From Chara braunii (lineage: Eukaryota > Streptophyta > Charophyceae > Charales > Characeae): a DNA stretch of 55,602 nt. The position numbers and the translations under genes are program-made. Where the stretch lies: NCBI GenBank assembly GCA_003427395.1, contig BFEA01000245.1:581601-637202 (forward strand), given 5' to 3'. Below the pieces are notes generated by a model. It saw only the letters and a list, made by a program, of their open reading frames with translations, was not told the DNA's origin and searched no databases. Positions 32,901-43,969 of the stretch are shown in pieces; position 1 is the first letter of the stretch, and the number at the start of each line of letters is the position of its first letter.

Positions 32901-35900
32901 ATGAGGTGGCAACCCAAAATGGAAAGAAACAAAAGAGAGAAAATGACAAAACAGTGCATTTGGCCCAAAAAGAGAGCCATATGCACAAAAAATTGAAAAA
33001 CTGGACTTAGGGGCTCAAAATTGAAGAAAGGGCTACTAGGGGGTAGCTCGGATTATTGCTGGCCTTGGATCTCATCCAAGGCTGAAAATGTACCGCCAAA
33101 TGGGAAAATGCTCTAGCCTACTCCAAAGAGGCCGAAACTTGAAAAAATCGAGAAAAAGGTCCACAAGGCCTTTTTCTTTCAAGTATTGCTGCCCCTTGGG
33201 CATTAGGACCCTAGGGGGCAGCATTTGAGCAATGAAAAAGAGGTCGGGGTAGGCCAAAAGGCTGTCGGAGTTGGTACCAACCACTTGGACTGCATGCACT
33301 TGGCCAAAATAAGGCCCAGGTACCTCCAAGAGGGCCTAGTGAGGGAATTTTGCCTTGGGGGTACCTCGGTTCACCTCAAGGCTCATGGGGAGGCTCATGG
33401 GCTGGACGGACTGCTGGTTTCAGCCTACGTAAGCTGAGGATGCAGTCTGCCACTCTCACATTTGCATGAGGAGTGCCCATGCTGCCCAAGTGAGCTCACA
33501 TGAGCACCTTTGCACTTGGAGTGAGAGGGGAGGAACCCATGCTAGTGGGAGAGCTTAGAGGAGACTAGGAGGTAGTGGAGGAGACCCTAGAGGATAGTGA
33601 TGGTAGGAGAGACACTTGGAAGGTGATCCGCCATATCCCTCCTGGATGTAGGAGAGGAGGAGAGGCTAAAAGAGCCCCATTAGCCCTCCTAGAGGGGAAG
33701 ACTCTATAGCCATAGCTGGGGGAGTTTGCCATAGCCTGAGAAAAAGCAAGGGAGGAGGAGAATAGGGCTTGGAGAAGAAGGAAGCCATAGCCAAGAGAGG
33801 ATTGTGCAAGGAGAGGAAGCTTCATCAAGAGGACACCAACATCAAAGAATCAACAAGGTGAGAGAAAGGAAGAGGCTTCTTCTTCTTCTTCTTCTTCTTC
33901 TTCTTTCTTCTTCTTCTTCTTCTTCTTTCTCTCCTCCTTCTTCTTCCTCTTCTTCCTCCTCACTCCCTTCTTCTTCTTCCTTCTTCTTTCCAACTAGTCT
34001 AATCACTCATTGTCATGTTCCTACTTGGTGTGATGTTCCGGTTGAACTTCCCTTCATATGCAAGTGTTTTCCATCTAGTCTAATCACTCATTGTCATGTT
34101 CCTACTTGGTGTGATGTTCCGGTTAGTCTTCCCTTCAATGCATGTGCTTTTCCATTAGTCCAGCATTTTTTTGTCATATTCCTACTTGGTGTGATGTTCC
34201 GGTTGATCTTCCCTTCATATGCAAGTGTTTTCCATCTAGTCTAGCATATCTTTGTCTTGNTGATCTTCCCTTCATATGCAAGTGTTTTCCATCTAGTCTA
34301 GCATATCTTTGTCTTGCTCATACTTAGTGTGATGTTCCGGTTGATCTTCCCTTCACATGCATGTACTTTCATTAGTCTAATCACTCCTTGTCTTGTTCAT
34401 ACTTAGTGTGATGTTCCGGTTCATCTTTCCTTCATATGCAAGTGTTTTCCATCTAGTCTAATCACTTTTTGTCATGTTCCTACTCGGTGTTATGTTTCGG
34501 TTGATCTTCCCTCCATATGCAAGTGCTTTCCATCTAGTCTGGCGTCTCTTTGTCTTGTTCATACTTAGTGTGATGTTTCGGATGATCTTCCCTTCACATG
34601 CATGTGCTTTCATTAGTCTAATCACTGTTTGTCTTGTTCATACTTAGTTTGATGTTCCGATTGGTCTTCCCTTCAATACATGTGCTTTCCCATTAGTCTA
34701 GCATCTCTTTGTCATGTTCCTACTTGGTGTGATGTTCCGGTTGATCTGCCCTTCAATGCATAAGCTTTTCCATTAGTCTAGCATTTCTTTCTCATGTTCC
34801 TACATAGTGTGATGTTCCGGTTGATCTTCTCCTTTTTGCATGGGCCTTCCACTAGTCTAGTCTACAATGTCAAGTTCATGTTCCGGTTCTTCACTTTGTT
34901 GAACTCTTCTCCCTTGTGCTTGTGCTTTCCAATAGTCTAGTCTCATTGTCAAGTTCATGTTCCGGATCTTTACTTTGTTGAACTCTTCTCCATTGTGCAT
35001 GTGCTTTCCACTAGTCTAGTCTCATTGTCAATTTCACGTCCCGGATCTTTTACTTCGTTCAACTCTTCTCCCTTGTGCATGTGCTTCCACTAGTCTAGCC
35101 TCTAGTTGTCAATTTCATGTCCCGGATTTTTTACTTTGTTGAACTCTTTTCCCTTGTGCATGTGCTTCCACTAGTCTAGCCTTTAGTTGTCAATTTCATG
35201 TCCCGGATTTTTTACTTTGTTGAACTCTTCTCCCTTGTGCATGTGCTTCCACTAGTCTAGCCTCTAGTTGTCAAGTTCATGTTCCGGTTCTTCACTTTGT
35301 TGAACTCTTCTCCTTTGTGCATGTGTTTTCCACTAGTCTAGTCTCATTGTCAAGTTCATGTTCCGGATCTTTACTTTGTTGAACTCTTCTTCATTGTGCA
35401 TGTGCTTTCCAGTAGTCTCGTCTCATTGTCAATTTCATGTTCCGGATCTTTCCACTAGTCTAGTCTCATTGTCAAGCTCATGTTTCGGATCTTTACTTTG
35501 TTGAACTCTTCTCCATTGTGCATGTGCTTTCCACTAGTCTAGTCTCATTGTCAAATTCATGTTCCGGATCTTTACCTTGTTAACATCTACTCATTGTGCA
35601 TGTGCTTTCCTCTCGTTTAGTCTTCATTGTCAAGTTCATGTTTCCGGATCTTTACTTTGTTAAACTCTACTCATTGTGCATGTGCTCCCACTAGTTTGGT
35701 CTATTGTCAAGTTCATGTTCCGGATCTTTGCTTTGTTGAAACTCTTCTTCATTGTGCATGTGCTTTTCACTAGTCTAAGTCACATTGTCAAGTTCATATT
35801 CCGGATTTTTACTTTGATGATCTCCTTCCCTATGGATAATGTGTTTTCCATTGGTCTAGCCTCTCCTTGACAAGTTATTCTAAGATATACTTATTCAATG

Positions 35901-35946
35901 TTTCTTTCTCTCTCTTGATCTTGCTCTCTGTCTCTCTCTTGATCTT

Positions 35947-36004
<58 letters not shown>

Positions 36005-37165
36005 TCTCTCTCTCTCTCCCCCACTCTGTCTCTCCTTTCGCCTTGCCCCCTCTCTCCCTCCCCCTCACTTGGCATATGACTAACCTCTTCTCCCCTCACT
36101 TGGAAACATTGTCAGGGTACGGACGGTAAACGAAATCAGACTTCACTTGGTGGAGAAAGAGGGCAAGGGGAGGTTAGTCGGTCCCTTGTGCCACCAAGGA
36201 GGCAAAAGAGAAAGGACATTTGAAAAAGTGGGAGAAAGGCGGGATCCGGAAGGAAGCATAAGTTGAGAGAGAGGTCAGTTTGACTCAACCATTTCCCCGA
36301 CTGCATGACTATGAGAAGAGGATGGGCTGATTGAGCAACAAGAAGGGAACAAAGCACAACCAAAGAGCATGGAAAGAATAGGCATGTGGGAAGGGCTATG
36401 TGTTGACCCCCAACGCGGGACATTGTATGGATCTCCTTGCTTGTGTGGGATTGTGTAGATGAGTAATGGCTAGAAATGCCTTGAGCGGGATAAGGGCGAG
36501 AGAGGAACTAGGCATCAAGAGGAAAAGGGAAGAGGGACAAAGGGGCTATGGGACCCTTGACATAGAGCCAATTCATGAAAATGATTTTTGCACTTGAGAC
36601 TGGGAAGTGTAATTGAGAGTGCAATCGTACCAAGGAAAATGTGATGTTGTGTGTGTATGCGTATGAGGACCCCGAAAAGACTAAGGGGCCTACTTCAATA
36701 AGGTGGGAAGCAAATTGTGAGATCCGATGGATGTGTAGAGGAAGGGGGAGGACGGCCCCGCCGCACCCCGATGACGCCATATAGTCAAAATGCTTAGGGA
36801 AATGGTGTGTGGCGTAAGGATGACGCTTAGCCTACGCACAAGAGAAGAGAAACGCTCAAAGAACCCCTGGACTGCCTTCGTATTGGAAGGAGCAATTGCT
36901 TGAGAACACAATAAAGAATAAAAAAAAAGTCAGCGTTGCGGAGACGACCAGCAAGACTACCACCCGGCGTGAGGGCTGAGCTACATCCCCAATGTCAAAG
37001 CTCTCTCGCGCGATGGTCCACCCCCATCCATCTCAACGCACTAGGTGGGGGTGACCTTGGGACGAATGGCCCGCGCACTGAGCATGAGCGTGGGCGGGCC
37101 GAGCCAACTGGGACCCGTAGTGGGGTCGACTAAGGCTCGAAAGTCTACCGGGGTTTGGCTCTACA
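29941..37165 (+). repeat. Inner 3' LTR (7.2 kb)
   Basis: Begins TGTCGGGACTGGTGGATCCCG right after the PPT and ends GGCTCTACA before ACGC. It matches 8670-17330. Main differences: the 91-base array and its flanks are missing, several family A/B units are absent, and the TC tract is closed. Subrepeats: 26-bp units 30500-30660; TTC tract 33879-33985; family A 33989-34860 (a single N at 34260 sits at a duplicated unit and may hide a gap); family B 34860-35850; TC tract 35928-36020. The tRNA-Ala 5' complement is at 36976-36990. Confidence 0.87.
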
Positions 37166-37169
37166 ACGC

Positions 37170-38255
37170 GAGGAAGACAAGGAAGAGGAACCACCACGGG
37201 AAGTGGCAAACCCTCAGAGGGCCCCTGGGGACCTGGAAGATCTGCAGAAGGCCTTCGCAGACATTCGGCTAAGTCTGCCAGACCGGGAAGGCAGAGAAAT
37301 CATGAGGGCGCCGCCTGGTACGAAATTGAGTTTCCATGCGCTGCCGGTAGGGAAACTGAAAGTGCAGATTGGTAGCCACCATACGGATGCACTGGTAGAT
37401 GGCTGGGCAGAAATCACACTCATTCGCAAGGACTTTGCAACGATTGCTGGGTGTCCAATCAGCCGGGAGGTCACGGGGAGTGTCCGGGGAGCAGGAGGGG
37501 AAATCTCATTTTCTGGCTATATTACCAAGTGCGAAGTTAAAGCCGGGGTTAGAGAGTCTATATGGTCGTTCCAACGAAGGACCATCATGGATGAAATGGA
37601 CCATGATGTGATCCTCGGGCGCCCGTGGTGTGCAAACGTAGAGATGATAGGGATGCATCTGCACGACGACGCCTACATGGTAGACATAGAGGACCCGGTG
37701 ACAGAACGGGGCGAGCTGCTTCCCCTAATGGGAACTGGAGGAGACACACCAAAAGGGAAGCTCGCAACCTGGTTACCCTCCTTTGAGGAGAGCGCTAGAA
37801 AGGGGGCTTTCGCACTCATGGAAGGGATGAGAGAGAGGGTGGAAATTATGATCGAAGAGGCCTTTAGTAAGAAAGAATGGGTCAAGATGGGACTCTCGAT
37901 GAAGAAACGTAGGTCAGACGAAGACGCCCTGGGAGTCATGGTAGTAGAGAAGGAAATAGAGGTGGAATTGGGAGCCAGTTTGCCCAAGCGCGGGGAAATC
38001 CGGGACAAGAAGGATAAGGTCACACTAGAAATCCCGGATTTACTGCAGCTTGTCAAAACAATTAGGTACCACAAAGTGGCCGTTGACCCGGCCGCCCTCG
38101 CCCGCTTTGAGGAGAGGGTCCAAAAAGGCTATTGCCTAAATGGGGAGCTGCTCAGTATTCAGCCCCACATTGTGGAAGCCCCGCAAGCAACTCCGGCCGT
38201 TCATTTTTTAGAAGAAAGATCCCGGAAGGAAGCGTTCGGAGGTATAAGCCAGTAG
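37170..38255 (+). CDS. pol: Outer pol: linker and aspartic protease
   Basis: Frame 0 continuing the ORF cut at 8669; the apparent start upstream lies in the LTR and is not real. The retropepsin-like segment reads ALVDGWAEITLI with the Asp codon at 37398-37400, then a hydrophobic strand with HDVILGRPW (the ILG motif of gypsy proteases). The active triad is D-G-W instead of D-S/T-G, which casts doubt on activity. The ORF ends with TAG at 38253. Just before, at 38204-38210, lies the heptamer T TTT TTA in the right phase for a -1 shift into RT. Confidence 0.8.
   Translation, partial: EEDKEEEPPREVANPQRAPGDLEDLQKAFADIRLSLPDREGREIMRAPPGTKLSFHALPVGKLKVQIGSHHTDALVDGWAEITLIRKDFATIAGCPISREVTGSVRGAGGEISFSGYITKCEVKAGVRESIWSFQRRTIMDEMDHDVILGRPWCANVEMIGMHLHDDAYMVDIEDPVTERGELLPLMGTGGDTPKGKLATWLPSFEESARKGAFALMEGMRERVEIMIEEAFSKKEWVKMGLSMKKRRSDEDALGVMVVEKEIEVELGASLPKRGEIRDKKDKVTLEIPDLLQLVKTIRYHKVAVDPAALARFEERVQKGYCLNGELLSIQPHIVEAPQATPAVHFLEERSRKEAFGGISQ
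38204..38210 (+). promoter_or_regulatory. Candidate -1 ribosomal frameshift site U UUU UUA
   Basis: Protease-frame codons are CAT TTT TTA, so the heptamer is correctly phased. Slipping back one base makes the next codon AGA and gives FFRRKIPEGSVRRYKPV, which is the RT frame. Without a shift, translation stops 15 codons later at 38253. A loss or gain of one T in the run would look the same. No strong downstream stem or pseudoknot is obvious to me. Confidence 0.5.
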
Positions 38256-39480
38256 GAAAGAAGGCGAAGCCAGTCTCCATCCTACTCGAGATGACTAAGG
38301 AGGAGGCCATGGAAAGGGAGGAGGAGGTTCTTTGGGTAATTAGAGAAAGGAGGGAGGCGGAAGGACATAGGATACCGGATGAGGTGGCCCAAACCATGAA
38401 GATCGGAGTAAAGGGTTTTCTGACGGAGCAAGAAACACAGGCAATCAAAGAGGTATGCCAAAAATCTCACCTAGCATTCGCTTTCAATGACCATCTGAAA
38501 GGGCGCATGGACGCTAAGTTGTTCCCACCAGTCAGAATCCACACGGTCAAGCACGAGTGTTGGAATGACAAGGGACCGGCCTACGATTTTGGGATCGCAA
38601 GAGAAGTGACGGAGCTCCTTAGGGAAAAAATGGACTCCTTCGTGGCAGAACCCACCGCATCTCCTTATGCCAACAAGTGGTTTGTATTCCGCAAGCCCAA
38701 CAAGTCACTTAGGTGGATTCAAAACCTGCAAAAGTTAAATGTTGTCACCATCCGGGATGCGGGATCGTTGCCGCAGGCAGATCTCCTGGCCGAATTCCAT
38801 GTCGGACGCAGTATTTACTCCTTGATAGATCTGTACTCAGGATACGACCAGCTCCCGCTGGACGCACGAGATAGGCCCTACACGGCTATGCATACGCCAG
38901 TAGGACAGTTGCACATGCAGGTCACGCCTATGGGATTTACTAATGCGGTAGCAGAGGCACAAAGGAGGATGCTCGCGGTGGCCGGGGACATGTTCCCAGA
39001 TAAATGTGAGCCCTACATTGACGACAACCCTGTTAAAGGAGCGCGAGAGAAGGATGAGACCGAAGTCCAGCCGGGGATAAGAAAGTTCGTTTGGGACCAC
39101 CTACAAGATATTAGAGAGTTGCTGCGAAGATTCCTAGAATACAACATAACCGCTAGCGGTCTGAAGAGTATCTTGACAGAAGTCACAATTTTGGGATTTC
39201 GTTGTGGGGCCTCTGGACGAAAGTCGGATCCGGCTAAGACCGATAAGATAGCACAGTGGCCTACACCTCTTCTAACTACAACAGAAGTCAGAGCATTCCT
39301 GGGGGTGGTAGGCTTTTGGAGAATCTTCAAAAAAGGGTTCGCAAAGATAGAGGAACCGATTCAAGCCATGATCCGTGAAGAAGGGACGCTCGATTGGACT
39401 GAGGAAAGGGAATCGGCCGCCCAAACTCTGAAAAATATTCTCACATCCGAAGAAGTCACCCTTGTCGCTCCGTGTTTTAA
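38210..39480 (+). CDS. pol: Outer pol: reverse transcriptase
   Basis: Open RT domain in frame -1 to the protease. RT blocks appear in order: RWIQNLQKLN, SLIDLYSGYDQLPL, TPMGFTNAVAEAQ, catalytic YIDD at 39014-39025, and the thumb/connection segment LGFRCGASG then VRAFLGVVGFWRIFKKG. It copies the element RNA into DNA. The domain itself has no stop. Its end runs out of frame near 39473-39482, where one extra base separates it from RNase H. Confidence 0.88.
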
Positions 39481-40184
39481 ACGACGAGATCGGTCGACCT
39501 TTCATCCTTGAGACGGATGGAGGACCAATGGCATTCGGCGGGGTGCTAATTCAAAAAGGCGAGGATGGTAAAGAACGACCGATCAGATTTGAGAGTAGGA
39601 CGCTCAATTCGGCTGAGCGGCGCTACTCTCAGTTCAAGAAGGAGGTACTTGCGATACTGCATTGCCTCAAGACCTTTCAGGCTTATCTCTTCGGGAGGAG
39701 GTTTATCTTGAGGATAGACCCAACCAATGTTGTCGGGGCCCTGAAGAACTATAAGCCTATAGACCCGACTGTTGGAAGATGGGTAGGATTTATCTGGCAG
39801 TTCGAATACAAGATTGAGCGCATAGCCGGCCTTAGGAATCGAGCAGACAGACTGAGCAGGGTGGTCCTCACACCCGAAGGGCTAGAAGAGGCAGAACCGA
39901 TCGACGCGTTCCTCGACTACGAGGGTGGGACTCTGGTAGTAGACATCGAGATGGCCGGAACCACTTGCACAACTGGGGAGCCATTGATCAAAGCACTCGA
40001 AAAGGGAACTCCGCCATTGGTAGCGGAGTTAAGGAAAGGCACGGTCACCAGAATTGGGAGGAGGGAAGAAAAGGACGCCTGGGGCTGTATTGTGAAACCC
40101 CGAGATGAGCGAATCACCCTAGCCATCGAGGGAGGCTAGAGAAGGGTCATGAGCATGATGGAGTCTCAGGAGCAGGAAGCGTAG
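39477..40184 (+). pseudogene. pol: Outer pol: RNase H and connection to integrase
   Basis: Begins with GRPFILETDGG (first catalytic Asp, codon 39516-39518), then a Glu in FKKEVLAILHCL, RIDPTNVVGAL in place of the usual D-H-x-x-L, and NRADRLSR with the last Asp. A one-base frameshift separates it from RT. TAG codons at 40137 and 40182 interrupt the link to integrase; the frame is otherwise continuous. Confidence 0.82.
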
Positions 40185-41553
40185 CATTATCAGGTCTATC
40201 AGGCTGGCAGTAGCCGGCCGGAGACTCAGGAAGAAAAGCAGTTCTTCCTCATCAAGTCATATGAAGGTTTGTTCAGAGAAATTGGGTTGCTACTGGTAGG
40301 GAACAAGGAACCCCACGAGGTTAGTCCTAAAGCTAGGGAGGAAGCAGATAGGTATGTGCTCAGAAGGGGGCACCTATTCCGAAAGGAGGAAGGCCTGACA
40401 CCCAGGAGAGTAGTCTGTGGAAGGACGCAACAACTCGACATTATTCAGGCCATTCATGACAGAGTGGTCGGTGGCCATCGCTCGTCCAAAGGGACTCTAG
40501 CCAAGATAACGCCGCTCTATTACTGGTCGGGAATGGCATCCATGGTAGCCATGTACAGCCAGACCTGCAAAATCTGTCAGGAACGAAGCACGGCCCACGT
40601 TTTCGAGCCACTTAGACCCACCCGCGTGCTGGGACCAGGGCATATGGTACATCTCGACCTGGCAGTCATGAGGGTTTCCAGAAAAGGGTACAGATACATG
40701 CTTGACGCAAGGGATAACCTTAGTGGGTTTGTCGAGGCAACCGCGCTCAAGAAGAAAATTGGGTTTGCAGTTGCAGACTGGGTGGAGGACTTTTATCTGA
40801 GGCACCCGTTCATTAGGAGATTCATAGCCGATAATGGGACCGAGTTTGTGAACCAGGACGTCCTGAATACTTGCAAGAGGCTTGGCGTACCAATCAAATT
40901 GACAGAACCATACCACCCTGGGGCCAACGCGCCATTCGAGCGAGGACACCAAACGCTTAAGAACACGATTGCAAAATTGGCAGCAGATGACCTTGGGAAC
41001 TGGCCGGATTATCTCAGGCACTCGGTATTTGCCGAGAATATGACACCAAAAAGGACGACGGGATGCATCCCGGCAGAGCTATTATGGCAGGGAGATTGAC
41101 TTTCCGGTAGAAGCCCTAGTACCCACCTGGAACAAATTGGAAGATGACCCTCATCTGACTACGGAACAATTGATTGAGGCAAGGTGTGAACAAGTGGCTA
41201 GGAACGAGGAGGCTTTGGAAGAAATAGCTCACAAGGTACTAGACAGTCACATGAAGGACAAAACCAGGTGGGACCAGTTGAAGAACATCCGGAAGGAGAC
41301 CCTGCAGGTCGGGGAGGTGGTCCTAGTCAGAAATTCGGCACTAGAAACTACATGGTCAGGCTAGTTCGGGCGGCGATTCAAGGGACCTTACCGTATTGCA
41401 AGAAAGTTGGGTGTGAGCATGTTTGAGATTGAGAACCTGGATGGGATCACTATAAGGGGGCCAGTCCCTGCGCAACGACTGGTCAGGTTTCTCACTAGGG
41501 ATCCGGTGGAACAATGGCTGCAAGAAGCCCGGGATAAGGAGGCGGAAGACTAA
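40185..41553 (+). pseudogene. pol: Outer pol: integrase
   Basis: An N-terminal zinc-binding H-H-C-C is visible (HDRVVGGH then CKICQ). The core has Asp in HLDLAVM (40656), Asp in ADNGTEF (40830) and Glu in FERGHQ (40938), that is D-D-35-E spacing. The C-terminal part has a GPY-like module (RRFKGPYRI) and ends at TAA 41551. There is no chromodomain. Lesions: a one-base loss near 41080 and TAG at 41362. It inserts the cDNA into the genome. Confidence 0.85.
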
Positions 41554-41756
41554 GGCTGCTCAGAACAGTGGCAAGAGGCCTACTTATCGCTTGTACCTCT
41601 GGTGGTTGTCTTTTGTCTTTGTGTTGCTTTTCTTTTGACGGCCTGGGTATGCACGAGTCGCATGGGAAAACGTGCGATTCGGCGGGGCTTTCTGTACCAT
41701 AGTTTTTATGGGATACTGGGATGAGCAATGGGGGATGGGACATTGTACCATAAGAC
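41554..41756 (+). other. Spacer after integrase
   Basis: About 200 bases with no gene recognised. Confidence 0.4.
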
Positions 41757-42692
41757 ATGGCATTGGAGGGCCGGTGGGAAAAGGGGGCAAGGTGGCCGGC
41801 TGTTCCTCGCCCCCTCTCTTCTTCTTCATGTCTTTCTGTTTCCGTGGGAACAACCGGGACTGGGGGACACATGTGGGCAAAGCCTGTGATAAGAGCCACA
41901 AGGAAATGGGGTGGGGCTTTCTCCTGTCTTGTGTCCTGCCTTTCAGGTCTAGAAGTAAGGCGGACCAAGATGGCACTCAACAACGAGAACGATATTAATC
42001 AAGCAAACATCAATGTGGATGATCCATGGCGGCAACCAGAGAGGCCGCAAAACAGAAACAGACCGGTGCTCGTAATAGGACCGCAACCCCGGCCCCCTGT
42101 GAGGACGGGAAAAAGGAAGATGCGATCCTGTAGACCCTCCCTTACAAAAGAAGGCAATGTGCTCCCAGCCTGGTCAGAGGATGGAAGTGAACAAGAACGG
42201 GAGGAAAGGAGGGACGAAATAGGGACAGAGGACAAGCACAAGGAAGAATCTGGGCAGGGAAGCCGGAAACACGCTAAGAGATCGACAGAAAATGACGGTG
42301 AGACAGGGGAGGACATTCCGGAGGTCGTAATTGTAAGTAGCGATAGCGAGGTGGATAGGGTCTCAAGGCCCAGGCCGGAAGGACAGGCATCAACAAGCAG
42401 GGCCTCAGAGGAGGACCAAGATTGGGAGGAGGTATTCGGCCTCACACCCAGTCATTGGTTCGAGGTGTCGGCCAACACTTTCAGACATGACTGGATTATT
42501 ATAGCCCGTAGCCTCATGGCGGCTGGGGAGAGGGTCACGCCAACGGACTTTTTCTCAAAAGAAACATTACATGATATGAAGGCAACATTGGACGAGATAT
42601 GGACCTACGGGCTAGGGGTGGCGCCGCCACCAAAGACAGAGGAAGGCAGGGGCGCTAAGCGCCAACGAACGGACCGGGATGCTGGGAATTAA
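41757..42692 (+). CDS. Extra 3' ORF in env position, with SUMO-interaction-like motif
   Basis: 311 codons from ATG 41757, or 240 from ATG 41970, which I prefer. The stretch before 41970 is not protein-like and ends in a good 3' splice site (pyrimidine tract 41921-41941 and TTTCAG at 41941-41946), placing ATG 41970 as the first codon of a spliced exon. The protein is charged and mostly disordered. Basic nuclear-localisation-like clusters are KRKMR near the start and AKRQR near the end. EVVIVSSDSEVD (42321-42356) fits a SUMO-interacting motif, a V/I core followed by Ser and acidic residues. A structured C-terminal segment (TPSHWFEVSANTFRHDWIII) follows. No membrane helix, so it is not a classical envelope. 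No counterpart survives in the inner element. Confidence 0.6.
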   Translation: MALEGRWEKGARWPAVPRPLSSSSCLSVSVGTTGTGGHMWAKPVIRATRKWGGAFSCLVSCLSGLEVRRTKMALNNENDINQANINVDDPWRQPERPQNRNRPVLVIGPQPRPPVRTGKRKMRSCRPSLTKEGNVLPAWSEDGSEQEREERRDEIGTEDKHKEESGQGSRKHAKRSTENDGETGEDIPEVVIVSSDSEVDRVSRPRPEGQASTSRASEEDQDWEEVFGLTPSHWFEVSANTFRHDWIIIARSLMAAGERVTPTDFFSKETLHDMKATLDEIWTYGLGVAPPPKTEEGRGAKRQRTDRDAGN

Positions 42693-43460
42693 GGGTTGGC
42701 AAACTGGGGTTGGATGACAAGGTTGGATGTAAAATAGGGGCGCTGGGACTCGGTAAACCAATCAGGGAGAAAGGCGGGGGTTGTATTTTGTTAAGTGGCT
42801 TCCTAGAAATAGAATTAGTCAAGGCAAGGATGTGGGACTTTGTGTGAAACGATGCCTGCTGATCTGAAACTTGCCAAAAGACATGAGGTCAACCTGGGAG
42901 ATGTAGGGCGAGAACTTTTTTCGGAGTATCAGCTACTGTTTCTGAGTTTGGCAAAGACAAAGGAGAGTGTGATTAGGGATTCGAACATAAGGGGGTTCTC
43001 TCCTTGCTATTTAAACAATCTGTAATTCGGTTTCTGTCTTCTCAACAAATTGTGATATTGGTTGGTTTGGAAGGACTTGGGCCTGGCTACAGACACAATG
43101 AGTCTCTCAGAATGAACGGTCACATGTGTGAATGACGACGGTGTCCTATTAAGAGAGTTCAGGGAACCTACGGGTAGAACGGCATGACAGTGCTTTCCCA
43201 TAGGAGCCTAATCTGACAGAGTCCAGTCCTCAACAACAATATGCATGAGACCTGCAGCTATGGTTGAACGACCGGGCGGGCTAGCATTGCCAAAGGCTGG
43301 GTGGATCCCGCCGCGTGCTAGACGCTAAGTCGGATGTACGAGAAAGCTAAAGAAAAGTGGAGCGAGAAAATGCAGAGCACGCTAAAACTAATGACCACCA
43401 CCTACCCCTCCCAACTGACAATCGGATCCGAGCCTTCCTCAGCCCACCCCCTCTGACGCT
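42693..43460 (+). other. Non-coding 3' region (outer)
   Basis: No gene seen. From about 43155 it resembles 26044-26270 of the inner element. Confidence 0.5.
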
Positions 43461-43920
43461 TGTATTGAGAAGGGAATGGAAATGGGAATGACCCTAACCA
43501 GGCTATTCAAGTACAGGCATGGAATGGAAATGGGAATGACCCTAACCAGGCTATTCAAGTATGAGTATGGAAGGGAAATAGGAATGGCCCTAACCAGGCT
43601 ATTCAAAGCTCGAGATTGGAAAAGAAGAACGATCATAACCAGGTCGTTCGGAATGGCCCCTGGCGAGGGTCATTCTTCGAAATTGGCACTAGGGTCCCCT
43701 TGCATGGCTGCTTGAGATGCATGATATTGGAAGAGCTGAGCCTTGGAAAAGGACATTGGAAAGACTCAGCCTTGAAAAAGATATTGGACTCAGCCTTGGA
43801 AAAGATATTGGACTCAGCCCTGGAAGAGATATTGCACTGTGCATTGGAATTGAACTAAGTATTGGAATGAGATTGAGCATTGGAATTGGATTGAGTATTG
43901 GAAATTGCATTGCATAAACA
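43461..43920 (+). repeat. Short tandem repeats (outer 3' region)
   Basis: About 50-base units with GGAATGACCCTAACCAGGCT at 43476-43640, matching the repeat core in the inner element at 26465-26600, then 24-30-base units with CCTTGGAAAAGATATTGGAC at 43736-43830. Confidence 0.75.
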
Positions 43921-43969
43921 GGGGATCCTAGGCAACTTTAAATGGACTTGGAAATAGCATTGAAATGAA

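Larger units (their letters stand above)
8666..37169 (+). mobile_element. Inner giant LTR element with ACGC target duplication
   Basis: A complete two-LTR element, 8670-37165, flanked by ACGC at 8666-8669 and 37166-37169. It begins TGTCGGGAC and ends CTACA (TGT...ACA). It has a tRNA-Ala-type PBS at 17335 and a polypurine tract at 29926-29938 directly before the 3' LTR. Internally it keeps decayed P1-P4, a gag with an internal deletion and an insertion, and a DNMT3-like fragment, but no pol. It would therefore be non-autonomous. The LTR ends compared by eye are roughly 95% identical, so insertion was fairly recent. Confidence 0.88.

Noticed and set aside
35875-36099. Arg/Glu repeat frames in the TC tract
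   Set aside because: Simple-sequence artefact.
39473-39482. TTTAAAC-type slippery site between RT and RNase H
   Set aside because: The change needed is +1 from RT to RNase H, while this heptamer is phased for the opposite direction; a one-base insertion is simpler.
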